DNA of 64,000 nt from Rhodocollybia butyracea. Taxonomy: Eukaryota; Basidiomycota; Agaricomycetes; Agaricales; Omphalotaceae. Under the pieces are notes generated by a model. The model was given only the letters and a program-made list of their open reading frames with translations, searched no databases and was not told the origin of the DNA. Below are positions 40,700-53,459 of the stretch, one piece after another. Numbering within the stretch: the first letter of the stretch is position 1; the number at the start of each line of letters is the position of its first letter. A program made the translations under genes and the position numbers. Location: the NCBI GenBank assembly GCA_015501585.1, contig JADNRY010000252.1, positions 1 to 64,000 of the forward strand, written 5' to 3'.

Positions 40700-42414
40700 G
40701 GCGTCAAGAATAACTAGTAGATCACGATGTGTACGAGGGCACGAAACGGAAATCGATATTTGGGTCGCTCACTTTATCTGACCAGCAGATGGTGGAAGGA
40801 GCAAAGAATGATGCGCTAAAGAATTGTGACAGACTATTCTTATAAGTCGGAATATCATTTGAAATTTGGAGAAATCGGCGTGCACTCGGGTAAGTAGCTG
40901 TAAGTAGTAGTACTAGCGGGGAGTTTCAAGTTTCAACCAGTTTCAACCATATCACGCGACAAGAGCAAGTTATCGATGTCGTTGAGGTTTCCCGCATGCT
41001 AATAAGACACATGAAAGGAACAAAACAGGCTGGCCAAGTGAAGGCGATTTTGAATCCAGCAAGCATCTGCGCAGTCTATTGGAGTATGTGGGCGACCCTT
41101 GCCACACCCTTGCCAGCCCTCCCCCCACCCTGGATGCGATGGCGCCTTCTGGGCGAAGACGATTCTCTGCGCGAGAAGCAGGCAAAGATGATGGGCAAAG
41201 GAAATCCGAGGAAGAGGTAGGAGTCCTGTAGCGGAAATAGAGCTGCTTTCCAACGCGGATGAGCCTAATAGCTAGAGTAGAGTATGTAATTTCATTGTCA
41301 ATAACGGATGCGGCGAGTTTTCGTGAGCTGGAGGACTTGGAGATAGATTATTGCGGGAAGTACCAGAAGGACCTGCTTCGTTATGAGCCTATTTCCCTTC
41401 AGCTTAGCTTATAACATTACAACGAAGTACAAAAGACATACCTGCATTTCGCTGACATGGACTCGCTGTCGTTTTGGCCTATGTACATCTTGATTTGTAC
41501 CTGGCAGTGGAGTGCGATACTTTTTATGGTTATTATAAGTTCCTCTTGATACTTCTTTCCTGCTTTTACAGTATCTCGGGCAGTCACAAAAGTATTTCAT
41601 GAGAAAAGATTGAATTTGGCAATGGTAGTAGATGGTAGTGGTACAAGAGAGAAGCGACGATAGAGGTACAGATGAAGCGAATAAGCTAAGTCCATAATAC
41701 GACACATCGGGCGCGTGGCTTTTGGCCAACCTTGATGACAAATTCCATTGGATTGTTGGAATTGTGGGCAGTTTCGTTGATTCAAACGACGTTGGTAGTC
41801 GGGCATGGTCGAGGGCCAAGGAAAAGTCGAGCAACAAGCAGCTCTCGTCAGATGGAACGGATGAAAAAGTGGGTTTGATCCGTTACGGTCCGTTTTTCGC
41901 CATCCGGACTTTTGACTGGGATTAATTACGCACTTGGTTCGACGGTCATTGGCTTTCAACATTTCAACGCCTTTCATCCAACGTTTGTTCCGTAGTAATC
42001 CTTCGCGATCGATATCCTTGGCGGTACGGCCGTTCAGCGAAAGACGCACGTCTCAATCTGTCCGACAAGCATCTTCCTTATCCGATACAGGCAACTGAGA
42101 AAACATCACAGTGAATTTTAGACATTGCCGGTGACCGGTGATATCCAAGTGGTAGGAAGGAGGAAAAGCTTTCTTTGAGAGTCAGACGATTCTTCTGTCC
42201 AGTGCAACACAAGATACAGCTGAGTGTACATTGAGTTCACGCTATACTGAATGACGTGAGTGTTGGGCGAAGGCTCCAGATCAAAAACGCAAAAAAAAGT
42301 ACTGAGGCCGAGGGGTAACAAATTATGACCTCCATGATACTTTCGTTGTTGTTTATACTTTTGTGAAAAGCCTTGTAAGAAACACAAAAAGAATTTGATA
42401 AACTTCTTAGTAGA
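40700..42414. other. Intergenic region
   Basis: No gene recognised. Frames at 40970-41250 and 41409-42049 lack features of real proteins. It contains the partner (41215-41275) of the short repeat at 39430-39545. Confidence 0.45.
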
Positions 42415-42522
42415 AGTCCGCGGCGTGGATTGAACACGCGACTTCAAGATTGTTTAGAATGAACCAAGAACGTGTTACTTCTCTATTGCAATCTCGCGCT
42501 CTAGCCACTGAGCTACGCGGAC
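42415..42522 (-). tRNA. tRNA-Cys (GCA) with 35-nt intron
   Basis: Read on the minus strand, the acceptor arms GTCCGCG and CGCGGAC pair fully. The D arm is GCTC/GAGC. The anticodon stem CGAGA/TCTTG brackets the loop TTGCAA, with anticodon GCA. The T arm GCGTG-TTCAATC-CACGC pairs fully. An intron of about 35 nt sits one base 3' of the anticodon, the canonical position. Without it the tRNA is 73 nt, including U73, the identity base of eukaryotic tRNA-Cys. A run of Ts about 28 nt downstream may end transcription. Confidence 0.93.
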
Positions 42523-43187
42523 ATGTTTTAGTTCGTGTTCAAGCCAGTTCACGACAAAGAAAAACACTGCTTCCACTTGCGAGAGTCCATCGACATCCCT
42601 TGAAGAAGCCACACTTATCTTCAACTCATATATGTAGCTACTAGATGTCTGCTGAACCGCCAGAGCACATCCTTCCCGAAATGTTCTCCTGCTACCAGAA
42701 CTCGGAACTTCTATGCAGCTCCCATAAAAAAACACGGGAGAAAAGCATCCACCAAGTACTCTGGATACAACCCACCCTTAAGCTTGGGGATATCGATAGC
42801 AACGAGCTTGAGCACAATCGAACAAAACCTTCGACATACACTACATGGGATTCAAGTGACCCTTCCAAACGAGAGTCCCACCTACAGCTCAAGGATCCAT
42901 TTCCCCGCCGTACCAAGTTCCAACCGTCCAACAGCTCGAGTCCACGACCTCAAAACCAAATCACACTTCACACACCACCATCCACATCCAAAGAACATAA
43001 TAAAATAGAATAAAACGATTCATTTTCAGCTTCTTTAAATCTCAAAAAAAAAAAAGCCATTAAGCCAAACATCGGTTCATAATACGAAAAAAAAAAGAAA
43101 CGGGCAAAAATAGTTGTGTATCATACTTTCATACTTTCTAACTAACTTTCGTATTTCCCCCCGTGTCTCCTGCGTCTCCCGTGTCTT
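42523..43187. other. Intergenic region between tRNA and SEC31
   Basis: No gene recognised. It contains the 3' UTR of SEC31 near its right end, with A-rich runs at 43046-43098. Confidence 0.5.
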
Positions 43188-46100
43188 CTATAGTCGCATA
43201 ATCAGCTGCTTCACGCCCGACATCCACAGCCCAATGTCGTCCTTCTGCGACCCGCGGGTGAGCAAGTCGACATGGATCGCAAGCGCGGCGGGACGGTCGT
43301 GCGCGTCCATGGCTGCAGAAAGTTGCGAAAGTAAAACGTTAAAGAGAATTCAACAGAACATCAATGTAATCACGAACCTCTCGTAAGAACAAGCAACTGG
43401 TCCACAACCGGCGTCGACAGCGTCTCGCAATTCAGTGCATCGAACAGCGGGTTGATCCTACGCTCCAAGTCATCTACTTGGCGCTTCTGCGCGGGCTAGA
43501 AAACACAAAACAAAAAAGGCACACAGTCAGTTCAACGAACATAGGGGAAACAAACGCTCTTTTTTCGCTTACAGGAACACTACCCTTCATCCTCTCCAGC
43601 TCTCTCAGGATAACCTCATACGCGGGTCTTGCATGTTCAGGTATATGGCTACGATCTCCAGGTGCTACAAAGAAAGAAAAAGCAAAATCGCAATCGTAAG
43701 AAACCTCTTAACAGAGATATAAGAATACTCGTTTACTCACGATATTTTGGAGGCGGGGGTCCCGCTTTTTGCGCACGAGGTGGTGGAGCAGCCGGTGACG
43801 CCCGACCAGGAGGACCGCCTGGCCCAGCCCCAGGAGGCGGCGCATGCTGTTGTGGTGGGGGCCCACCACGAGCGCCAGGCGGAGGAGCGTGCATCCCTCC
43901 ACCGCTAGCTTGACCGGGAGGCGGTCCATAAGCACCGGGTCCCTGGGCTGGAGCCTGGGCCTGTCCTGGGGGCGGCGCATACGGCCCAGACGGTGGCTGC
44001 TGCATGGGCGGCGGAGTGGCACGAGCGTACGGGCCGCTAGGTGGCGGAGGCATATGAGGAGCCTGACCAGCTTGGGGCGGACGACCAAATTGACCGGGAC
44101 CCGGGCCAGGAGCTTGGCCGGGCCCTGGCCCACCACGAGTTGGAGGGAGGCCATATTGTGAAGGCGGAGGAGGGTGTCCTTGGGGAGGAGACATCATACG
44201 CGTTGGAGGAGGAGCCATTCCCATGTTACCCGGTCCGCCACCTGCGACCGACGGTGGCCTCGCGCCAGCTCCAGGTGGGGGAGGATACATCCCTGGCCCG
44301 GGAGGCCCAACACGTCCTGGAGGGCCTGCAGGAGGAGGCGCGCGACCGGGAACACTTCCTGGACGAGGAGGGGCATGCTGCAAGTTCATCGGGGGCTGAC
44401 CCGACTGCATGTACGAACCACTCGTCGGAGGTGACAGAGGCGATGCTGTAGAGTTGGGGAAAGGCGAGACAATTGCTGCAGGTACGGCTTTGTTCCCCAT
44501 AGCACTGGAAGTGCGACCAGGGTTTAGAACCGGCGCATCATTCCATCCACCATTGTCTCTTTTTCGGAGGCGGAGGAAGTGTGGCAGGAACGCGAGGCGG
44601 AGCCACTTGAGCCGGCTGGACTTGAGACCCTGTGTTCATATTGCCTCCATAAGGATTATAGGAAGGTGCGGCGGGTGTAAACGTATTGGCCGCAGGAGTG
44701 AAACCGTTTCCAGCCGGAGTGAACGTACTCACGGATGAAGGAGCACCGTAAGACTGAGCACCCACAGCTCCGTTCTGCGAATACTGACTCTGTGGCTGCA
44801 CATGATAATTTGCCGAGGGCTGATACCCCCCACCATATGGACCTGAAGCAGCAGGAACAGGCGCAGGAGGCACAGCAGCACGACCTACAGTAGCAGGCTG
44901 ACCATATCCGCCCCCATAGGGCACACGAGATGTCGACGCAGCAGCGGTCTGATGGACAACAGGAACCGCTGTCGCACGGGCAGCATCCGTAGCACCCGAA
45001 AGCCTCTTCCTCTCCGCCACCAAATCCTTACCCCCAGACGAGCCCAGATACCCCGGCGGCGTAAGCTTCAAAACCGCCGCAGCCTCCTTCAGAAGACCCT
45101 GCGACGCCAAAAGCTCAGCATACTCGAAATACTGATCATACAACCCAGCCAACTTGTACGTCTTGACCTCAGCCGCAACGTTAGAGTTGGAGGCAGCCCC
45201 AAGATCGACATCTTCATACTTCGTTGCAGACCTAAACACGGTCACCTTCTCCACAAAGCTCTGTAGGGCATGCGCATGCGCCGTATACCGCGATCCACTC
45301 CCAAACTTCTCACCTCGCACAAGCGCCTCTTCCTCCTCACCCATCTCCTCCATCCAAATACTCACTAACCGCTCCAGCCTCGCAGCAGCAAGATACGTTA
45401 ACGTCGCGTACCTCCTGTACTCCACCGCCTCCTTCCCTCCTAATCCATTCCTGAGATCCTCCGTATCCCTATCCATATTCACATCACCCCTCCTAACCCT
45501 ATACTCAAACTCCAATCTCCTCCCCAGCATCTCCACGAGGCCCCCAAACTCCTCCCTCCCTGCAAACGTACACAACACAACGAAAACCTCTCTCCACTCC
45601 GCCAGTTCCGCATTCTGCACCACATCCTCCAGGTCACCGGCGACGATGCTTTCGTATAACCGTAGATACGGCTTCGGTTTGGCCTTGTTCCTAAACCTGG
45701 AAGCGGAAGCCAAGGTGCGTTGTCGTTCGTAATCAAAATACGCTTTTTGCGTCTCCGCGAGGAGCGCGGGACCTCCACGAACAGCGAGCAGAAGCGCGTC
45801 GGCGAAGCGGTTAGTGGATAGGCATAGAGAGACAGCAGAGGAAAAGTCTCCTAGGATCAGAGCTTTGGTAATCAACGCCTCTGTTTCTGATCCTGTTCCG
45901 GCTTCGTTTTCGGATTCGTCGTCAGAAGGAGAGTAAATAATCCTAAACGTATTGTTGTTCTTCGAACTCCCTACTTCAGAGGCAGAGGCAGCGGAAGAGG
46001 GGCGTGAGCCAATCGTTGCTGCAACGGAAGAATCCACCGCGTAATTCGTATGAGGAACGAGAACCTGCTGAGTATGCCCATCCCCAGTATCAACCCCGAT

Positions 46101-48399
46101 ATTGCTGAAAAAGTCGCCTCCACCGGCTCCGGGGGCAAGGTTATCGTCCCGAATAAGGAAGGCGCAGTCGTAGTAGACTCCGTATCAACCTGACGCGTAG
46201 TATCAGACGTAACGCTAGCGCTAATTTCCGAGGGTGTTTTTTCGTTGTCAAAGGGACTTTCGTCAATTTCGTCTACTTCGTCACGGGCATCGGGAGTTTC
46301 AGCGGGTTCAGCTCCTCCCAGAGGCGTAGGCTCGCGTTCGGGTTCAGCGAATGAGACAACAGGAGGCTTCATATCCGCTAAATCCCGCGCCCCTTCCACG
46401 TTATCTTCCTCTTCCAGATATTGCTGCTTACGCCCCTCAACACCTGCCTTGAGCTTCTCCACTGCCTCTCCGATCTTCGCAGCCACGTCCGATTTCTTAT
46501 ATCCCAGCAACGTAACTAGCTCCTCACGCGATCCCGAGTCCGAATCCGAATCCATATGATACATCGTCAACAGCGCATTCCATATCTCTTCCTCTTCGCT
46601 CTCCCCCACCTTCTCTTCTGCGTTCGCCTTTACCTTTCCCTCTGCGAACACCCTGATCGATTCACCCTCACCGCCCTCAACCGCCGTCTGCAACGCCCTC
46701 GCTCTCCCTACAACATCCTCCTCGGTAACCACCCCTCTCAAATGTACACTCCTGCTCTGGTTCTCCCCCCGCGCACCCGCAAGATTGCTTATGCTAACCA
46801 GTTTTCCACCAAAGCCAAACGAAGAAGATACAGGCCGACGAAGCCACTTGGGGGGCTGCTTTAGGGAGAGCGTGCCCCCTTGGGAAGAGCGCGCAAAGCC
46901 AGGGACGTCGAATATGTCAGAACCGTCTGTGGAAGCTGCAGCAGATGGGGTAGCAGTGCTAGTGGCGGTGGTGGAGGATTCGTTGGTAGATTGGATAGAG
47001 TGTATTCCAACTGTACCGTCGAAAAATGCACTGGCGAGGAGGTCGGGGTTGCGGGGACACCATTCGACTTGGAAAGCCCAGTTGTCAGCGGAGGGAAGCT
47101 TTGGTGAGGAGAGATGGATTTATATCAACAAAACGTAGAACAGCAATGAAACAAAGGCATAACTTACTTCGCCGATGATTTCCGAGGATTGCGGGTTCCA
47201 GCACAATACTCGGTTGTCTTTACCACAAGACAACAGCAGATCGGCGTCTTGTTTGCACCAGGAGAGGGACAAAACGCCTTTTTCGTGGCCGGTGAGGATC
47301 TAATCCATCGTCAAACCATGGATTGACGCAAAGAATGATATTTGTTACCTTTTCTGGCGCGCGCGCGTTTCGAAGATCCCAAGCCATGATGATCGGGGAA
47401 GAGTCATCCTCGGAGGCAGTGACCAACCGAGTTGCCTGAAGTAAAGCGATCTTGAGTGAACAAAACTCATCGAATCAGGAAAGTACCTACATTGTCGGGA
47501 TGCCATGCAATAGCACTCATGCCCCTTCGTCCACCAACAGCAAGCCCATTACCGTGACTACTTTGGCCTGCAAGAGTACCTGCACCACCTCCGTACGCCA
47601 ACGCGACTACTTCGCGTTTACCCCTCAGATCCCATACAACGGTGTATCCGGTGCTACTGGCGCCAGCGAGGACATACTGAACCTGCTGGTTCCAAGCGAC
47701 GGAAGTGATCTCATCGAGTTTGGTGCTTCTGCTACCGGGAGTAGGGGTATATGGCTTGCTGGGATCTTTGAGATCCCATATATAGACCTAAAGAAAAGAT
47801 GTTTGCGTACTCGTACAAAACGATTGGAACAAACCACATACCTCGCCGCCAATTCCACCAGAAGACAAAAGACTCGTCTGAATGGGGTTAAAGTCGAGCG
47901 CTCGTATAGGACCAGTATGTTGAGAATTGCGAAGTATCTGGCAGTTGGCGGAGCTGTAAAGAAAATACGTTTATCAAAAGTACCAATACGAAACACGAAA
48001 ACACTACCTTTCGCCAGCCAGAATTTTGGCAGGATCCCACAAAGAAAGCTCACCGTTTTCCATACCGGCAGCGATAACTCCTCGTGGCCGACTCGAGTCA
48101 ACATAACCCCAAGTTATACGATTGAATCTACGAAATAAAAAAACCTAAAATACGAAAAATAATAACAGCGTAGCATACCTCGCAGTATCTGTAACAACAC
48201 CTTTAGGCCCATTGTGGCCTTGTCCGCCCAAGTCATATTCGTGTTTATCGAGAAAGTCTGGAGCCCAAATTTCAAGCTGGCTTTCATTGCTGAAAGATTC
48301 GTCAAGGGCGCCTGCGACTGTTCCGGTGGCCAGCAAAGGAAGAGACGCGTAAGGCGACCATGCGAACGTCGACGTTCTATGTATTTCTTTAAGTTTCAT
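43188..48399 (-). CDS. SEC31: COPII coat protein Sec31
   Basis: Outer-cage subunit of the COPII coat that buds vesicles from the ER; it pairs with Sec13 and stimulates Sar1 GTPase. The start ATG is at 48397-48399 ([16 protein letters not shown], the classic Sec31 N-terminus). Ten exons: 48179-48399, 48008-48127, 47842-47953, 47491-47787, 47349-47435, 47168-47299, 43741-47098, 43573-43664, 43378-43495, 43188-43312. WD40 repeats fill exons 1-7 ([29 protein letters not shown]). The ancestral coatomer alpha-solenoid follows, then a Pro/Gly/Gln-rich region (about 44900-43740), then the C-terminal helical domain ([20 protein letters not shown]). Two one-base shifts interrupt exon 7: a GGG run near 46149 that needs one more G, and an A5 run near 44565 that has one too many. 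I read these as sequencing errors. Confidence 0.93.
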
Positions 48400-49082
48400 A
48401 GTCGAGAGGAAGGAAAACGAGCAAAGCCATGACACGTCGATTCCCAATCAAGTGGCAGTGCAGTCATGTGATCATGAGCAACGGGCGCTTCTGGCACTGC
48501 TTCTCTGCTTCTTGATCGAATTTAGTGGTGTATGTATCGTTCCTACTTCTTGAGGCCCGTGCCATTGAAATCTATCTAATACTGGTACTACGACGTGATT
48601 TCTTTAAAAGAAAAACTCAAGCTCTAAACTCCAAGTACGAGGCCGGGGAGTCTCTTATAAACGACGTATGTATAGAGAGTGCCAGGGTTTACTAAGTACA
48701 TAGGCTTTCGAGAATGATTAAAGAATGTTTTAGAAGGGCAAGCTTGAAATCTTTTCAAAAGGGAGAGACATCGAAATACACACAGAATGCACGAAACCTC
48801 CCGTGTGGACGAGGAAGAGCAAAACCAAGTGGTGGGCTCACAGTTCAGACCAGAATATCGCTGTCAGAGTTCGTTGTGCACAAAGGAGGTTTACATGGGT
48901 GAGAGGAGGAAGAACGCTTTGAAAAGCACAGGCGGTGCCACTAAGTAAGATGATAAGCGTTATGTGGGCGCTTGTTTATACCAAATTTGGGAATAAGGTC
49001 AAGTACAAGTATCGTATCGCTACCACGCTGGTTATCAGAAATTCAATATTTCTTCCTATCTTCCTCTGTTTCTTCGACTGTT
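48400..49082. other. Intergenic region upstream of SEC31
   Basis: No gene recognised. It serves as the SEC31 promoter on the right-to-left side and the 3' flank of the next gene. Stretches at 48570-48830 resemble 52470-52680, and 49000-49082 resembles 53925-54006, so the 3' flank of the secreted-protein family has been copied together with the genes. Confidence 0.5.
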
Positions 49083-49797
49083 TTAACCACAGAGCCATAC
49101 GTTTGGTGGATGCTGCCCTTTCAAGAGCCTCATTGCTTGTTTGACGGTATTGCTAGCTTTTGCGACAGCATCGCTAGTCTCCTCCAAACACTGGTGCATA
49201 TACTCCACCCAGTCTCTTACCGGCTCAAATTCCATCAAAAATGAGAGATATTCTTGATTCAGGATACCCTTCGCCTGGGACTCGGTTTCCGGATGTAATG
49301 AGGGCGGTAAGGGTAAATGGATCTCACCAACTATGGACAGGCGCATAGCGGCGACGAGTGAACCAAACATAATGTTCAAAGCTGGTGAGGTGACGACATA
49401 TCCATAGCATATCCTGATGGGATCCGGGGGAGGGGGATCGCAGAAGTTGCCTCCTCTGAGCCGAAAATAGAGCACGGTTGAGGAGTCGAATTGTATGTCT
49501 GAACGCGGCGGGTACTGATATTCTATGTGCTTCAGACCCGTGTCTTTCATTTGCTCCCCCATGGCAATAATGGCCCCGTCGATGTGCTCCTTCGCTTCGG
49601 TTGAGATTGTTACTGCGCGGCCGTTTTTATCGTACGTAGACACTTCATACTCGATAGCGTGTGGTCCCTAGTGTTGGAAAAGTCAATAAACAAGAATCGA
49701 TGCATCATGTATGTCTTACCGGTCTTGGCATAGCACACGCAGGGGAAATGAGGAACGCGATGAGGATAAAACCCAGCCAGATATGTGCAAAGAACAT
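49083..49797 (-). CDS. Small secreted protein, family copy A
   Basis: Two exons on the minus strand: 49720-49797 (26 codons, signal peptide MFFAHIWLGFILIAFLISPA, then CAMPRP) and 49083-49667. A 52-bp intron (GTAAGA to CACTAG) sits just after the signal peptide. The product is about 220 residues. Family landmarks shared with copy B are the start CAMP, a TEAKEHIDGAIIAMGEQMKDTG segment, a Cys-Tyr-Gly motif before VVTSPALNI, and a C-terminal ...LNQEYLSFLMEFEPVRDWVEY stretch. I do not recognise the family. The signal peptide and lineage-specific duplication are typical of small secreted proteins of plant- or wood-associated basidiomycetes. Confidence 0.75.
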
Positions 49798-50872
49798 TGA
49801 GGTAAATAATCAGATAGGATACGGCTGTGTGTAAGGAGCGTCGAAGATGAGATACTAACGACAAAGCGGCACGAGACGAGGGAACTGAACCAGCAGTTGG
49901 GGAAGAGTTTGCTCCTTCGTTTCATTTTTATCCCTATACGAAATGGACATATGTTTACATGATGTCTTTGCGCAGAAATGATTTACTATTGAGTTTTGCC
50001 AATTTACGAAACACGCTTGAAACCCCACAGGTCGAGCAAGGGCGGGAAGGAGCAGAACGGGACTCTACTTACAACTATCTTAACTCATTCAGAGATCTAC
50101 CCAGTTAAAGTCAGTTTGCATCATAATGCTTTTTCGGTGCACTTGCCCCGGCCCCTCTCTGTCCCTCCGACCCATATTCATACTGGTTGGGGAGCTTTAG
50201 GGAGGTGCTGAAATTCAGAGGCTGTGTAGCGGCTACTACGAGAGCCTACGGCGGCGTCCATAGTCACTTATCGCTACGTGGAAAACCTGTCAAACATCTC
50301 AGTTTTGGGGGCGGGCTGCGATCTCCTACCATATCAACCTGTGAGGTACTGGTCGCCTAGGATGTGCATGAGATAAAATCCACCTTCAGGAGGCTATACG
50401 TGACGGACAAACTGCGGACACTGGATATACTGCAGTACTTACGTTGCCTTTTATTGCCCAAAATGGAACAAAACCACGCGGCGAGTTATTATCTTTCCTT
50501 CTTTGTATCCCTTGATTCTGTGTGTACACGAAAGACTAGCGAAAATATACGTACTCAGGAGTCTCTTTCCAAATAGCAGTATTAAAGTACTAGTACCTAG
50601 GTATGTTACAGACTGGCGGTCCGAATCTACCAAGCATGAGAGAAAGAAAATCATCCATATCCAGAGGGGTGGGCGGGAGGGGAGAGCCAGGCGGAAAGCG
50701 TACCGGAGAATTTCAGGCGGAGAGCGGGGGAGTTTATTTAACAGTCCCCGAGGGATAACTTATATCAAAGTTCACTTGAAATATAGCGCTCTGTACGATA
50801 ACTGATCTTCATAGAAACTATCTACGACATCACCCCCCACCTCCCATGTCAAAGGCTACCATCTGAGTAGAC
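49798..50872. promoter_or_regulatory. Intergenic; duplicated promoter block of copy A
   Basis: About 49920-50050 (GTTTCATTTTTATCCC ... TTTACGAAACACG) has counterparts at 51748-51850 and 60853-60960, at matching distances upstream of the three family copies. A CGGTGCACTT word recurs about 100 bp further out in each. The remaining part has no gene. Confidence 0.5.
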
Positions 50873-51632
50873 CTACTGGCGATCATGGATTCGTATCCGG
50901 TGGAAATGCTCCGCGTCCAAAATATCGATAGCCCTTTTGAGAACCAGGCTAGCTGAATCTCGATTCAAATACTGACGAGCCTCAGGCCGGTGATTTATAC
51001 GGTGGTTTGCACCCGTCGACAATACCCACTGTGTTATCTTCTTGAAATCTGTCAAAAACGCGAGATATTCCTGATCCTGGAGAACCTGCACTATTTTCTT
51101 GTACCTGGCTTCTGAAGGTAAGGGCGGTAAGGGTTGCTGGACCTCTTCAAGTATTTGCAGGCCCCAGCCAACGATAAGTGAACCAAAAGTAATGTTCATA
51201 GCTGGTGAGGTGACGACAGATCCATAGCATTTCCGGTCATCTGAACCACGACAGAAGACGCCTCCATCGACCATGTAGTAAAGCATGGTCGAGTTGTCGA
51301 ATTCTACTAGAGGTTCGTCAACTAGGTTCTCCACCCTTGGATCAAGCACTATGTCCTTCGGCCCCGTGTCTCCTATCCCTTCCCCCATGGCAATAATGGA
51401 CCGCTTAATGTGCTCTAGCGCTTCAGAAGTCGAGTATTTCACGAGGCAACCGTATATATCCAGCGTTTGCACTGTATACTTGGTATCTCGTCGTTCCTGG
51501 TTTCGGAAAAGTCAAAAAACCAGAATTAACACATCATGTATGCCTTACCAGCGTTGGCATAGCACACGCAGGGGAATTGAGTAACGTGAGGAGGGCAAAA
51601 ACTAGCCAGTGACTCGATGTGGAACGGAGCAT
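50873..51632 (-). CDS. Small secreted protein, family copy B
   Basis: Two exons: 51549-51632 (28 codons, signal peptide ending SPACAMPTL) and 50873-51496. The 52-bp intron is at the same position as in copy A. The product is about 235 residues. It shares with copy A the segment SEALEHIKRSIIAMGEG, the CYGSVVTSPAMNITFGS motif and the QDQEYLAFL stretch. It lies head-to-tail with copy A, about 1.1 kb apart, consistent with tandem duplication followed by strong divergence. Function unknown. Confidence 0.75.
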
Positions 51633-53459
51633 TGAAGAGGATGGACAAATATATGGCTGTGTGAGATGAGTGTTGGAGATGTCAATGGGATACTGGCGAC
51701 AAAGCGGCGCGAGACGAACTGAACCAGCAGTTGGGGATACTCTTCCTTTTTCGTTTCATTTATAACCTCAACGCACATATGTGCATATGATGAGTTGGCA
51801 AAGAAAGATTTACCACCGAGTATTGCCAATTTATGAAACACGTCAAGTACTACGAGCAACCGTGGGCACCCCGGACTATCCTGGGGTTAACCCCCATCTA
51901 AGTAGAGTTTCATTTCGGTGCACTTTCCCTGGCCCTCCTTATGCTCACACTCACACTCGCCCGGGAGGTGCAAAAATTTAGAGACAACTTATGTCGTCGT
52001 CCACTTCACCTCTCACTACCAAGCTGTACAGTCAGCGACCAAAGAGATCTAAGATATAGGTTGCCTGGGGCTTGCCCATTGTTTTTTCTATTCCATTTCC
52101 GAGCGTTTCGCTTCATCAGCTCGCTCTGTTCTAGCACTGGACCAGGATTGTGCACATTCAATCCCAGTATTCATGCATTCTTAACTGTCAGTGTTTCAAT
52201 TTGAGATGGGTTGGCGTCTCAAATTTGACGTCAGACAAGTCTGCCTCCAAGCTTGGATGGAGGACTCGACCGAGAGGAGAATGAGGCTGCCGCGCGCTAC
52301 GAGAAACCACCGAGTCCCAAAAGCCCTTCCGAGTACACGAACAACAACAAAACCAGGTGTTGTACAATCTTAGAGACTTCTGCACTGTACCTCCGTTTTC
52401 ATTCCCAAAGGGGATCCAGCGCGCTCGTTACGGCGCAATGAACTCATTGAGCATCAAATTATTTCTCAGACTCCTTAAGACTCATGCTACTTAGTACTAC
52501 GTTGTGACTTTTACGAAAAATAATTCTGCTCTAAACTCTGTATCACGTATGCGGTTCCAGCCTGAGCAACTTTGGTGTGTGGAAAGAGGCTTCTTAGAAA
52601 GAAACATAGAAAACATAAATTCATGAATATAGAATGCACGAAACCTGCCCTCCTAGTGTGGACAAACAAGTCCTTCATGTGTATCCGCACCGCAACTCAA
52701 GTACTCATATAATCAAGACTCGAAGTTACAGAAGAAAATGGCTTTCCAATCCAACCGACGTTCGAATAAGCGCTTAGGTCTTAGGCGCTTAACTGCAAAA
52801 CTCCAACTAGGATATGCGACAACTAGACAAGATTCTTGGGCACCGGCATACGATGGCACACCTTACAGATAATGATGGTTAATAATTGTTTGAACAGTGG
52901 CGGTCCGCGGAAGAGCATCCTGCAAAAGCCCTTGTCGTTGAAACGTTGAAAGTTGAACATTGAATGTCGTCCATCGGTCTGTATGAAGGCCATGAGACAT
53001 CGAGGATCGTCTCATTATAACAGGCAGGAAAAATGGATCGTAAAATCAACGTCTTACAGTGACATGCAAAGATCGTTGTAATTATTGCATCTTCTACGTG
53101 TCTCTATTTCTTTCTGACCTTGGAAAACTTAGCTCCCTCATCACCTAGAGTTTCTTTGCCGCTTGCCCGTCCGGAAACACTTCTCAGTTCTATCGTCGTC
53201 TCCAACCTCTCCGACAAGTACGACAATATGAACCCATCGAACACACGGACTGCCTACTCCTTCGAATTCTGTATCTACCTCATCGTGTTCTCTTTCACTT
53301 GATCCATTAGCTGAGGTATAACCGGCACCGGTTGTACATATATCTTTCTTATCTGCACCTCCAAGTAGGATCAACGTTGTCATCTCCTCCAATGGCTACC
53401 GAAGCCCTTTCACCGTCTGCTTCCACCGACCAGCCTCGTTCGAAAACACGGCAAGCAGA
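51633..53459. other. Intergenic region with duplicated family flanks
   Basis: 51748-51850 is the promoter block of copy B. 52470-52680 resembles the 48570-48830 flank (for example AGAATGCACGAAACCT in both). No gene recognised in 51900-53100. Frames at 53120-53392 are Ser/Pro-rich without features. Confidence 0.45.

Noticed and set aside
43708..44451. Long open frames on the plus strand and in a second minus frame opposite SEC31
   Set aside because: They are shadows of the GC-rich Pro/Gly-coding segment; the SEC31 frame accounts for the region.
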